DNA from: Eucalyptus grandis
Lineage: Eukaryota; Streptophyta; Magnoliopsida; Myrtales; Myrtaceae
Length of the DNA: 64,000 nucleotides
Direction of reading: 5' to 3'
Assembly: GCF_016545825.1 (NCBI RefSeq)
Contig: NC_052614.1
Span: 11,240,559-11,304,558 of the forward strand
The notes under the pieces were generated by a model that was given only the letters and a program-made list of their open reading frames with translations, was not told where the DNA came from and did no database searches. Shown one piece after another: positions 22,727-34,140 of the stretch. A program made the translations under genes and the position numbers. Every line of letters begins with the position of its first letter. The first letter of the stretch is position 1.

Positions 22727-24176
22727 GTGACGGACCTTGAAATCCATAATCAAGACGACACTTAAGTGCCATAACTTTAAAATGGTACACTTAAGTGCCA
22801 TCATCTGAGAAAATGGACACTTAAGTGCCACTCCGCGAAAATCCGCCAAATAGCTGACGTGGCGACTTTCCTGAGCTCGATCCAAACGGCGTCGTTTTGC
22901 ACGCCGACGCGTGGCGGAAAAATGCAAAAACGACGCCGTTTCACGTCTATGTGTAAATAATAAGATATAAATTAATTAAATTAGATTTAAAATATTCAAA
23001 AATTTAAAAAAAATAAGAAAAATTTAAAATTTTTTAAAAATTAAGAAAAATTTTAAAATTAAGAAAATTTTAAAAATTTTAAAAATTAAGAAAAATTTTA
23101 AAAATGTTAAAATTTTAAAAATTTTAAAAATAAGAAAAATTAAAAATTTTAAAAAATTAAGAAAATTTTAAAAAATTAAGAAAATTTTAAAAAATTAAGA
23201 AAATTTTAAAAAATTAAGAAAATTTTAAAAAATTTAAAAAAATTAAGAAAATTTATTTTTTTTTTAAATTAAGAAAATTTTAATTTTTTTAATTTAAGAA
23301 AATTTTAATTTTTTTAATTTAAGAAAATTTTAAAATTTTTAAAAATTAAGAAAATTTTTTAAAAAAATTAAAATTATAAAAATTATAAAAAGTGGGGAGT
23401 GGGAGGCCGAACGGGCGGCTCCCTTGCCGCCACCGCCGGCTCCCTCACCACCGCCACCTCCGCCGCCGCCGCCTCCCCCTTTTTTAATTTTTTAATTTTT
23501 TTAAATTTTCTTATTATTATTTTTTAAATTTTTTAAATTTTTAAAATTAAAATTTTTTAAATTTTATTATTTTCTTAAATTTTTTTAATTTTTTTATAAT
23601 TTTTAAAATTTTTAAAATTAAAATTTTTAAAATTTTCTTTTTTTTTTAAATTTTTTAATTTTTTAAAATTAAAATTTTTAAAATTTTCTTTTTTAAAATT
23701 TTTTAATTTTTTAAAATTAAAATTTTTAAAATTTTTAATTTTTTAAAATTAAAATTTTTAAAATTTTTTAATTTTTTAAAATTAAAATTTTTAAAATTTT
23801 TTAATTTTTTAAAATTAAAATTTTTAAAATTTTTAATTTTTTAAAATTAAAATTTTTAAAATTTTTTAATTTTTTAAAATTAAAATTTTTAAAATTTTCT
23901 TATTTTTTAAAATTTTTTAATTTTTTAAAATTAAAAATTTTAAAATTTTCTTTTTAAAAAAAGTTTTAAAATTTTTTAAAATTAAAAATTTTAATTTTTT
24001 TTAATTTTTATGCCGATTTGGAGCTCCGGCGGAGCCACGTAGGCAAAAAAATAATAAAATATCACCACGTAGATTCTGGGTCATGGTCGGAGGTGGCACT
24101 TAAGTGTCCCACTGAAAAAAGTGGCACTTGGGTGTCATCAAGCTTTGAAGTTATGGCACTTAAGTCATTCCGTCAC
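22727..24176. mobile_element. non-autonomous DNA element (MULE-like), copy 1, in ACC synthase intron 3
   Basis: Ends show inverted GTGACGGA (22727-22734 and 24169-24176), followed by CACTTAAGTGCCATAACTT-type subterminal repeats in opposite orientations. Inside are two long tracts made almost only of A and T (TTTTAAAAATTAAG motifs, about 22955-23390 and 23480-24010) around a short GC-rich core at 23391-23480. The same architecture recurs at 42563-43932. No transposase frame. Called Mutator-like only from the long inverted ends; no target duplication was found. Confidence 0.7.
22884..22941. other. perfect-looking hairpin in MULE-like copy 1
   Basis: AAACGGCGTCGTTTTGCA and its complement TGCAAAAACGACGCCGTTT (one extra A) are separated by about 21 nt. 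The hairpin is conserved at 42719-42775 in copy 2, though the loop has changed. Confidence 0.8.
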
Positions 24177-24272
24177 ACAAGCTTATGGACTTGTAGAGTG
24201 CATTCACCGGTTTAATGTAAGCCGGTCGACTTAAGCCACTTTGGTATTAAAATATTAGTGAGTCAGGAGAAG

Positions 24273-25357
24273 TAGGGGTGAGCGGTTCCAGATTCCGCTT
24301 GGTTCCATTTGAAATCCTAACTACTCTCGTGTACATGCGTTGGAACCTAAACCTATCTGTCGAACAAGAACCTAAAACCTACTCTGTCACAGGTTCCAAA
24401 GTCGATTCTAGGTTCCAATAGTTTTTTTTTTTTTTTCACATTTGAACTATACAACAATAATAGAATATAATCATAAATTTTAAAACAAAGAGAATATTTG
24501 GACTAATTTCTACACACCAGCCAATCAAGATCAATAAAGTTGCAAAATCTTTAACATTGTCCATTAACCTAGAGGATGATGTTGACATTAGCCCAAACAA
24601 ATTCTACGGTATGTGTATCTAGATGACATTGTCCACATATAAAAAAGGGTACAGTAGAATAAAAATGTAAATCCAAGCATTTTATAGAGTAACAGCTAGC
24701 ACTAGCAGCAAATTGGTCATGACCCATCAAAAAATAAATTGCCCATAAAAGAATGGTCTTGAAATCTCTACTGCTGCTAACATTAATATCACATGGTAAA
24801 CATTTAGGAAGAGAGTATGAAAACTAGTTGGTACCTTATTTTTCCTCCGTTCCTGTGGAAAAAGAAACACAAAAAGGGAGGGCAGCGTAGGCGAGCGGCG
24901 AGACAGTGAGACGCTTGGGTAGAAGGGGCGTCGGGTCATCGAGCTGTGGTGCTGGTGTGGCAACGGTGCGGCGTCCGGTGTAGCGGAGCCCTCGAGCGGC
25001 TGCGGGGCGGAGAGCGACGAAGATGAACAGTCTCTTTGCTTCTCTGCTTTTCTGCTTTTTCCATTTTTTCCGTCTCCTCTCACGTCACTTTCTCTCCTGC
25101 AGCTGTCTTCTTTTGCTGACCTCCCATTTTTTCAAGACCTTTTCCTTCCTTTTCTTTTATTGTTTTTCCTCAGCAGGTTTTCTTCCCTTTTGTGTTTCTC
25201 AAGAACTTTTTCTTCCGTAACCGGTTCCGTAACGGTTCCGGTTCTAGTTCTCAGAAAAAAGGAACCGAGAATTGGATCCAGCCCCTTCAGAATCAGGAAC
25301 CGAACCGGACCTCGGGTTCTCCGACTCCCGATTCTACCAGGAAATGCGCTCACCCAT
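24273..25357. mobile_element. hAT-like non-autonomous element in ACC synthase intron 3
   Basis: The left end starts TAGGGGTGAGCGGTTCC and the right end, complemented, starts TATGGGTGAGCGCATTTCC. GGTTCC/GGAACC motifs are repeated in both subterminal regions. It lies 21 bp downstream of the exon 3 splice donor. Open frames inside (24727-25083 minus, 25160-25450 plus) show no transposase features. TIR style suggests hAT; no 8-bp target duplication confirmed. Confidence 0.55.
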
Positions 25358-26211
25358 AGGGAGAAGCCCATTTTTACCCAGGATAATAAGGAGTGGGGAC
25401 CAGCAAAGCATCGCCGAGGTCGGCCAAAAGGAAGGTCAATAGCTCATTAGCAGCGGTCGCTCCAGCGGTTAAGACTACTCGTCCAGGGTCGAATTTTGCC
25501 CTCCCGCCTCGGATTTCCTCCATGAAACTTGCCATCGCCTGCAGAATTATATAGCTGATTAATTCCTATTCTCACAGCTCAGCCACCTTGCTTTTCGCTG
25601 TTCCTAGGACTCGAGAGATTTTCAGTATGTACCTTTCGGAAAGTGAGAAGGCCATGGTAATCCTGAAACAAGGCATTCTCTCTAAACCCAGTAGCTCCTT
25701 TGCCCCAACAAGATGCCTCTGGATGCTTCTCCAAGTACTCTTCAAGCAAGTCAAATGAGACCTGTTTGAAAGAATCATTAGCCGTATGAATTACATGTGA
25801 ATTATACTACCATATCACACAATTCAAAGTTCAAAAACCATGGATGGTCTTTGGTGCTGATGCATACTTACTTGGTTCTCATATAATCCCATTTGGATGA
25901 CCCCAGACTGATTGCTCGCCTCGTTGTAAGGGTCTTCATCGTACGCTTTCCACCCGGCAAAGTAAGGCGAGTTCTCGCCGTGTGTTTCGGAAACTGCGAC
26001 TCTTGACAGCTGGACGGAGGGAGCAGCCTCATTCTCTATTGCCATTCGCGATAAGCTATTTAGATAATGATGCGAGTTTACTAGTTGATGTGATCCTCTT
26101 TGGTGTGTCTTGAGAATAGGATGCAATTCTGTGTGAGAGAGATTGGAGAGGAAGAAAAGAGCACTGTTTTTGGAATGAAGAGGAACTATTAAGTACCTCC
26201 CTTTATATAGC

Positions 26212-26219
26212 GAAGGGAA
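26212..26219 (-). promoter_or_regulatory. TATA box of the ACC synthase gene
   Basis: Minus-strand TATATAAA about 165 bp upstream of the ATG at 26045, in the expected position for a core promoter. The DNA between is a plausible 5' leader. Confidence 0.6.
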
Positions 26220-26259
26220 GAGGTTTGACCAAAGGAAAAGAGGATATTCTATCATTTTG

Positions 26260-27952
26260 CCTCACAGAAATTGGACGGGAGGAAAGAGAACAGGGAAAAG
26301 AAATATTAATGATTGATTCTCTGGGCAAGCATTATCAAAGCTCATATAGGTTCAATCTCAAGTGACAACTGTTTGGCTCCTGTCATCTTTTTTCAAGAAT
26401 TTTCTTTTTAATTATTATTTCTCTCTCAAAATCACCCAGAGATCCAATTTCGAGAACCAGTTTTTTTTTTGGGAACCAGTTAGGTGGTTGATAAGGGTGT
26501 GGTGTTTAAAACATAAATACTTTATAATTAGAGGGAAGTTACATAATGAATTTTTCTAAAAGACACAGTCTCTCTCTCCTCCCTTCCCCTTTGCCTCGTC
26601 CACTGGTGGCGGACCGAGCTGGGGAGAGGGGAGCTGAGTGGAAAGGGCAGCGGCGGGCAGCCGCCTTCTTGTATGATTGGTGCTGGGTGTAATTTTATAC
26701 ATATTATATTTCTATAATATTCATATTAAAATTTTATAGCTCATCCCTCTTGAGGAAGTACTGCAAATTTTTTGCCTTAAAAGGCTGTTGATTACTCTTT
26801 GGGCAGTTCCCTCTTCCCAATCTTTAATTTGTGAAACCATTGCTTGAAAAAATAAAAGAAAAAAAAAGTTAAAATTCCTCAAAAGCCCAAACCGTGCATG
26901 AAGGTGTAACATTCTAAATGCCTAATACAAGTGTATCAATATTTTTAAAGGGTGGTTGTGTTCTGATAGATTGAGAAAGATGCCGGTAATTGCACAAATC
27001 ATCAACATTCTCATTCTAACAATGTGGAGACAAACTAAAAGCTCTAGAAAGATATCACTACCCCACTTCCATGCACATTAATTGTTGGGACCGCGCAACA
27101 AAAGTCCAATACCTTCACCTCGGGAGATCACCAAAAGAGAGCCTTAATCTGAGCCTGTCAATATATCCAGTTGGATCTACCTTCACCCAAAAGCTTAAGC
27201 CAATTAGTTATGAACCAATTTAGAAGTTATTAATTACTCTAAACCACATCAATTCTTTGATGTGGGGTTTTTCTAATACAATTCACTCACACATGCATCC
27301 TAACATTAATTACCTCTTGGTTCTTAAACAAGATTTGTGGCATTTTAGGGTTTTATGTGTGGTTGATATTGTCAAGAACATTAAACAATATTTGGGTTTT
27401 CTTGGGTATGCATTGTTTTAATGATGCAATGTCATAGAAAAGATATATCTTTGATCTTGAATACCCTACTGGACCAAAAAAAAAAAACCTCAATATCCTA
27501 CGGACCTCATATGCATTACACATGTCCATAAATAGGTTAATGTGCAGAAGATGATGAAAATGGTTTTGTTGCATTATGAACACAAAGGCTTACTGTCAGA
27601 ATATTTGTCTCAGATTGTGCAGTTAGCGTGGATTCGATTTGCTGACCCACGGCAATAAACAACATGATTTCAGAGCAAAAAAGGGTGAAGCTTGAATGAG
27701 AAAATTGAAGGACAAAAGGAGATAAGAAATTAGATGCTTGTTCAAATCATGGACGTGCTGCTCAAGATCAAGAAAAGTTCCCTGTGCCAGAATTTCAACA
27801 GAAAGATTTGTGATGAATAGATTGCATTCTTTAATGAGAAGGAAGAAAACGATCACATGGCCTTGGGTCGAGTCTACATTGTGCACACTAGTGAGAACTA
27901 AACCAGAAAATAAAAATAAAAAAGAACAGAAGGAGAGAGAGACTAAGTAGCA
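26260..27952. other. non-genic stretch upstream of ACC synthase
   Basis: A/T-rich DNA, with a C/T-rich tract at about 26570-26590 and a purine-rich patch at 26615-26665. None of the short open frames (26362, 27353, 27623 and others) has family features or splice context. The region may include ACC synthase promoter elements I cannot resolve. Confidence 0.45.
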
Positions 27953-28393
27953 CCAACGTCGATGCGTGACATGTGACATGATATATCGATACGTTATTTT
28001 TCAAAAATCATATAATTCCGACACATTAAGACATGTTGTATATTAAATGTATATTTTTATATATACATAATAAACTATCATTTTTATGATTATTTCAATC
28101 AAATTAATTTGATTCAAATTTGCAAATAAATAAATAATAAAAAGCCCACAATGAATTACATTAAAAACATTAATTTATCATTTATTAATATCATTCATAA
28201 TTTCAATTTAACAAATTCAACTTCATTTCAATAATCCATAAAACTTGGAGGAAAAAAAAAACAAGCAATTCACATTCTAAACTCATGTGTTAGATGTGTT
28301 AGAAGAAAAGAGAAAAAAAAACTTAATGGGTGAATTATGTACCATCGAAAGTGAGAGTTAGAATAAAAGAGGAGATTAGTGTTTTTTTCCATA

Positions 28394-28424
<31 letters not shown>

Positions 28425-28645
28425 TTTTGACCCATCATTTATTGAAAACTTTTAAAATTGACATCACGGGTTGGAATTACGTGTTGGAAACTTGTATTTT
28501 AGAATTCCAACTCAATATTGAAGAGCGTCGAGAAAGTTGACCAGGTGTCGAATTTTTCAACACGTATTGACTAAGTGTTGGACAGTGTTCGAGAGTATCG
28601 GACATGTGTTAGATTGTCTGAAATGATACAAAAGTTTCTAAAGAG
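27953..28645 (-). repeat. interspersed repeat, copy 1 (same family as the insertion in the third LEA_2 gene)
   Basis: Reads, complemented, along 55680-56449: both have an AACACTCTT/GACACTCTT start, a CAACACG/TTCGACA-rich section, a dinucleotide microsatellite, AAATTAATTTGATTCAAATT-type sequence and a GCGTGACATG/GCGTGTCAGG end. No coding capacity. Borders are approximate and no target duplication was resolved. Confidence 0.75.
28392..28415. repeat. (TA)n microsatellite
   Basis: About 12 TA units inside the interspersed repeat, at the place where the copy in the third LEA_2 gene has (TG)n. Confidence 0.9.
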
Positions 28646-28649
28646 TGTT

Positions 28650-30636
28650 GGTACTTGAGAAATAGATTGGGATATTATAGGGCCTATTATTAAGAAATTT
28701 TTGTAATAATCTGACTAAGAAGGATGAGATATAAAAAATTTACGTGAAACCTTATAAATTACAGTTTGTATCTACTAAAATTGCACCGAGCATCCCCGGT
28801 GCGGCAGCTTTACCTCATTGGAAACGTAATTGTACGGGACCAACAGCCTCCGTCATCGGATACGTAATCGTTGGAAGCGCATTTTTCTCTATATTAACTG
28901 TAATTCCATAACATCACTTAAACAAAAGCTGTTCCTTGGAAGAGAACCGACTGACGAGGTAACGGTCTGCACCCAACAAAGGCTGAACTTCATTTTTTTA
29001 CCTCCCTTTTTTGAAAAGATTATGTTTTGTTGGTAAATAAATTATGTTGGTGCGCTTAAAAGGTACAATTTTCTAATGGGAATCGTTCTCCAATTGACAA
29101 CAATGGACCACACATCTCTCTGGCTGGTCATTGAATTGGCCATCAAGAATATGAATAAAATATTAAACTCATGTCCCTCGAGCACCGGGGTTAACCTTAA
29201 TAATCACAAATTTTCTATTACCAGCAAGAAGACTGGGAGGGGTCTCCATCGTGGTCAAAGGGGGTGATCACTTTAAGAAAGCAAAAGCAAAATTTTCTAC
29301 TAAATCATCTGATTAAAACAAGAAAAAACAAGATCAAGCCGTTATTAATTGATCGGACTCGCCTCGAAACTACCCCACTTTGTTTATTCGGGTATGTTGA
29401 ATTGTGGGAACCGGGTAGATTATCTACCAAACCGGAGGATTATCGACTTATAACCTCGTGCATTAGACAAGCGTGTGCTTGCACAAATTGGGTTATGTGA
29501 TTAGGTGCCCACAGCAATCAGTACCTTAATCACTTGGAGAAAAAAGAATTGGCTAAATTCTTAATTTTCTTCTACGTGGAATGGTGCCAACTTCTTAAAA
29601 TGTAGCATGCGAAGGAAGTACCCTAGAAACTGGTGAGGAGCTCAAAATCCCCATTAATTCATCTTTCCCAGCCTGCAATAAAACAAGAGTTCAACTGGAG
29701 CTGGCCTTTTCAATATCCCTTTCGAGTTAGATATTAGACCGAGTTTAAGAAATCGGTTTGAACTACGATGGTCGGAAAAATTTCGTAAGGGTTTTCAGAC
29801 AGCACACTGTTTCAACGTCTGCTCTAGCGGAAGGGCCATCCTTGTCACTCTCTCGCTCAGCATTCGCACTACAGAATCGGCTTCCGATATGTTCCTGTGT
29901 TGTCTACTCAGCCGTCTTTGATTGCATTCTTTGCCTAATTGACGGGGGATTCGAATTAAGCGCAAGATTAGTCGGTCAAAGACTGATTTTCGTTTTTCGT
30001 TTCTTTTTTTTTGTGCTCATCTGGTGGCTTTTTGCATCACGCAAATAGAGACTGTTCTTTAATTAATAACATTAATTCGTACGATCATATTAAAAAAGAA
30101 AAGAAAAAAAGACATGAACATGCGTAGAAAGAGCCATTGCGTGTAGGCCATGTAATCGAGCATTGCACAATTTTGTGATATTACTGAGATGAGGGCGTCA
30201 AAATAGGCTAATTAGTTGTGGCCCCTCACTGGTCAGGAATTTTCTTGGAAGATTTATGACCAATTGAAAATTTGCCACGTTGCAATCTTTAGAATAGTCA
30301 TCCGATCACGCCCTAGAGGGCTAGAAAATATTAAAGATAACTTTAAGAATGGTGGGTGGATTCTGCACTTGGAATAGGTCAGATATGAATCAACATAATC
30401 TAACTCTGACTTCACGTTATGGTATCTCATCTTACATCAGAAGATACGTGGCAGGACTCTATTCTTTACATTGAAGAACACCAATGATTCTTTTTTCACG
30501 TAACTAATGAAGGATTCCATTATTATGTTCCTATATTTTAAATTGTAATATTTTTCTCAAATTCTCTTTGAACTTATTCCTTTCTAGGATTGGAATCTTT
30601 TTTCATTACTATCGGCGGCACTAACCTAAAATGATA

Positions 30637-30682
<46 letters not shown>

Positions 30683-31310
30683 TTTTGTAGACTTGCCACG
30701 AAAACCCCAAAATCTCTCCCTGATCGTCGCGCCTCACAGTTATTTTTGCTCTCTTCTCGTTACCTCAAACTTGTCGTCCCAGCCCCTTCGTTGCCGCTCA
30801 TCATAAGCTCCTCTCCCTCCCTCCCTCTGTGATATAGTCTCACACCTCAAACAATTAAAAATAGGTTGCAATCTCAATGGGATTATTAACTCCCATATTT
30901 TTAGAATCTGCTATCTCAAGGAAGATGTCAATTTTATCACGGGTATAGCCGATTCATTCAATTTAGTTGTATGCGTGCACTCGCGCGCGAGTAGACAGGG
31001 AGATGGCCGACACAGGCTAGTGGTGTCATGCGGCCAAGACAGGCTAATTCTTAATTTCTTTAGCGTTTGCGACTTAATTGGTACTTGTTTGTTTGTGTGT
31101 TTATTTTTCGTAGTTGGATATGTTTGATCTTGTTCTCCCTTTTCCTAATTTAATAAGTGCACAAATCCAGCTTTTCCCAACAATGCAAAACTTTCCACGC
31201 GCTCTCTCAGTCCGCACCGGCCAGCTGACATTGGAACTCATGAAAAAGCGGAAAATTTTTAATGTTGTTGTTCGTGAAGTCAGAGTGGGAGATCTCACGA
31301 TTTTTCAAAC
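28650..31310. other. long non-genic stretch
   Basis: I recognise no gene. Open frames at 28830, 29076, 29264 and 29758 (plus) are short and featureless. It contains an (ATT)n microsatellite. Confidence 0.45.
30638..30686. repeat. (ATT)n microsatellite
   Basis: About 16 uninterrupted ATT/TTA units. Confidence 0.95.
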
Positions 31311-31317
31311 GCAAGCT

Positions 31318-32590
31318 TTGACAATTGGAAGAAAAACAATATACTTTTCAGAAGGGAGCTTAAAGTCGAGGCGTGACAAAGTAATGTCATGGGAAAGAGT
31401 GAATTAGTTACCATTTAGCAGGTCCCATCTTCTTACATTAGAATTGCAAGCAAATTCAACTTGTCACATGATATCATCCTTAATCCACCTAAGTTATATC
31501 CGAGGAATAGTCTTACCTTGAAAGCTAAGGGCACACATGGCAATGCAAAAATTTTGTTTCAGAAATAATTTTTTTATTCCAGACTTATTTTTGGAAGATA
31601 AATTTGTTTGATGATGCAATTTCATTTTTTTCAAAACAGAAATGAAAAGTAATTTTATTTATTTATTTCTGGAACAAAAATGAGAAATAATAATTCTTCT
31701 CATCACTCGTCCTCTCTACTAGTTGGCCACCCACCCGCTTTCTGCCATGGCTGTCCGCCGCCGCCACTGCCACCATCTGTGGCCCTTTGAGAGGGAGAAA
31801 TTTTGACAATTGGAAGAAAAACCATATACTTTTCAGAAGGGAGCTTAAAGTCGAGGCGTGATGAGGTAACTAATGTCACGGGAAGGAGTGAATTAGTTGC
31901 CATTTAGCATCGCAAAATGGCCAGCCCCATCTTCTTACATTAGAATTGCAAATTCAACTTGTCACATGAAATCATCCTTAATCGACCTAAGTCATATCCA
32001 AGGAATAGTCTTTACTTTTTAGCTAAGGGCGCACATGACAACGCAAAATTTTTATTTCTGAAACAATTTTTTTTATTCCAAACTTATTTCTGGAAGAGAA
32101 ACTCGTTTGATGACGCAATTTCGTTTTTTCAAAACAAAAATGAGAAGTAATTTTTTTTTAAATTTCTGGAACAGGAATGAGAAATAATAACTCTTCTCAT
32201 CTCTTGTCCTCTCAACTAGTTAGCCACTCACCCGCTATTTGCCATGGCTATCTGCCGCCATCGCCATCTATGGCCCTTCGAGAGTGAAAAAATTTGACAA
32301 TTGGAAGAAAAACCATATACTTTTTAGAAGGGAGCTTAAAGTCGAGGCGTGACGAGGTAACTAATGTCATGGGAAAGAGTGAATTAGTTACCATTTAGCA
32401 TCGCGGAATGGCCGGCCCCATCTTCTTACATTAAAATTGCAAATTCAACTTGTCACATGATATCATTCTTAATCAACCTAAGTCATATCCGAGGAATAGT
32501 CTTACCTTGATAGCTAAGGGAGCCCAAGACAATGCAAAATTTTTGTTTCAGAAACAATTTTTCTATTCTAGACTTATTTCTAGAAGAGAA
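31318..32590. repeat. tandem repeat, about 488-bp unit, 2.6 copies
   Basis: Units start with TTTGACAATTGGAAGAAAAA at about 31318, 31802 and 32294, giving spacings of 484 and 492. Each contains GGGAGCTTAAAGTCGAGGCG, a GAGTGAATTAGTTACCATTT block, TTCTTACATTA and a TTTCTGGAACA segment with a GCCATGGCT patch. The third unit is cut off where the inverted AP-4 sigma segment begins. No conserved reading frame. Confidence 0.88.
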
Positions 32591-32617
32591 ATTCGGATAA
32601 TATTGCAATTAGGGCTT

Positions 32618-33385
32618 GACTTTTAGTGATGTATGACCAAAATTGAAGAAATGTGAGCATTTGAGTTTGGATTTAGGTGACAAAATCAAAATGGATTGAA
32701 GAAATGACTTGCCTAGGGTGAATGAGGCATGCAATTTGCAAGATCGGAGCAAGTCCGAAAAATTGAGAAAAACGAAACTGTGAATTTGCAATTGGTGGCA
32801 TCTGAAAACATGGATAGTTCTTGAACCATCCGTGATTGTCACAAATCAACACAGTCGCGAGTTGCCAAGTACACGTGAAATGACACATTACGTCTCAAAC
32901 ACCATCACACCATCATTAGATGAAACTTGACAGAGTCCAATTTGGGTATCAAATAAAAGTCGTACTTTCTTCTTTTTTGGTGAATTTAGGGTCAGAATTG
33001 AATTTCGAGGTAAAATTGAAGTGTTTTTGCGCAAAGGCCAAGCAAAGTGATTGCATGCTCCACCGGCACCGGTGCCAACGCATTACTTCAGCTGCGAATT
33101 GAGCTTCGCCAAAGAAAGCAATTCAGTTCCCCTCTCTCTCTAAAAGTAATTCTCTCTCTCTCTCTCTCTCTCTCCCTCTCTGGAAGTTGAAGGTGAAGAA
33201 GGTGAAGAAGGTGAAGGAGGAGGAGAGGGCATGGGGATCAGATTCATAATGATGGTGAACAAGCAAGGCCAGACCCGCCTCGCCCAGTACTGCGAGTACC
33301 TCACCCTCGAAGAAAGGCGCGCCCTTGAGGGCGAGATCGTCCGCAAATGCCTCGCCCTCACCGAACAACAGGTTCCGCCCCCGCC
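32618..33385 (-). repeat. segmental duplication, inverted copy (AP-4 sigma exon 1 and upstream flank)
   Basis: The complement of about 5850-6580: the GAATGAGGCATGCAATTTGC block, the GATGGTGTGATG/ATGATGGTGTTT region, the CACCGGCACCGGTGCCAACG block and a long CT microsatellite (33150-33178) all correspond. It holds a copy of exon 1 on the plus strand. Confidence 0.88.
33231..33371 (+). pseudogene. AP-4 sigma exon 1 copy (orphan)
   Basis: 47 open codons from [23 protein letters not shown] to LTEQQ, followed by the same CAACAG|GT splice donor as the real gene. It differs at three residues (L7M, Y21C, R43L). No exons 2-4 follow: downstream sequence is unrelated and then a Copia element begins at 33778. 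An orphan exon with its former 5' UTR and promoter region. Confidence 0.92.
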
Positions 33386-33772
33386 TCCCCGACGCCTTTA
33401 CTGCCCCCTAATTTCCAATAAACTCCAATGGATAATGTCATTGGAAGAGTTCATTTTCATATTTATTTTTTTCAAATTTAGAGGTGATTATTCTTTTAGG
33501 GCTCTCTCTCCATGGACCGGCGGAAGAGGGGAACCTAACGCAATTGACCACTCCGGTAACATGCGCATCGAGTGGTTGGACAAGCACGTCATCATTTTGG
33601 ATCGAGATTGACCCATAAGGATATCAGAGCTTGGTCTTCGGACACTTCTTGGGCATATCCACTATGAGCAAAAAGGGGCTCTTTTCATGAGTTTCTAGGA
33701 TGCCTTCATGTCTTATGTTAGTGTCGTTTTAATTAATGATTTCTTGCTTGTTTGATGAGTTTGATGAATGCT
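33386..33772. other. unassigned spacer before Copia element 2
   Basis: No recognisable gene. It continues, without the 6.35-kb insertion, into 40132 onward. Confidence 0.4.
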
Positions 33773-33777
33773 CATTT

Positions 33778-34140
33778 TATAAGACATAAAATTTCATGAT
33801 GCGGAAGCCAGAATCAATTAAAGACAAACCTCCAGCCATTATTCTTGTTCACGTTCGTCAGAAAAACCTGAAATCAAAGAAAATTGAGGACACACTACTA
33901 ACCTAATTCTCTCACGCACTGATGGTGTATTCCAAATATGAGAGTTTGTGTTAGATCTTGTCATCACCCGTCAGAAATGAACATACGTTCCTTTTTATAC
34001 ACCGTCTCCCATCAAGACGGTTACCAAATGAGTGGTTGTCACGAAAGGGTACGAAGCGTGGAAAAACTTTATGTCGAATAGTCGCAACTTTAAGAGAAAA
34101 TGTGGGTCTAAAATGTGGGATCACAAAAAAATAAATAACA
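33778..34140 (-). repeat. 3' LTR of Copia element 2
   Basis: 363 bp. On the minus strand it begins TGTTATTTATTT and ends GTCTTATA, so it closes with TA rather than the usual CA. A TATA-like box (minus-strand GTATAAAAAG) is at about 33991-34000. The polypurine tract is at 34141-34151. Confidence 0.93.

Larger units (their letters stand above)
21773..26045 (-). pseudogene. ACS: ACC synthase gene, exons 1-3 intact, last exon frameshifted
   Basis: 1-aminocyclopropane-1-carboxylate synthase, the committed step to ethylene, a cytosolic PLP enzyme. Minus-strand exons: 26045-25872 (58 codons, from [20 protein letters not shown]), 25761-25633 (43 codons, starting VSFDLLEEYLEKHPEAS), 25538-25378 (161 nt, [16 protein letters not shown] to PTPYYPG) and last exon from 22673 (FDRDLRWRTGVNIVPI onward). 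All three introns are GT-AG. Intron 3 is 2.7 kb and contains two DNA elements. The last exon has about five single-base indels (near 22519, 22391, 22287, 22240 and 22006) against its inverted copy or the family pattern, the first giving an early stop. The C-terminus is short, resembling ACS7-type enzymes. The conserved MGLAENQ reads MGLYENQ. It may be a true pseudogene, or functional with consensus errors; the symbol is a family name. Confidence 0.88.

Noticed and set aside
23391..23480. GC-rich core of the MULE-like element as a proline-rich coding exon
   Set aside because: About 90 bp, interrupted frames, same core in copy 2 with indels not divisible by three.
24727..25083. 118-codon frame (minus) inside the hAT-like element
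   Set aside because: Ser/Pro/Arg-rich, no transposase or other family motif, no splice context.
27080..27300. Possible solo LTR near ACCACATCAATTCTTTGATG
   Set aside because: No TG..CA ends with a 5-bp duplication could be found.
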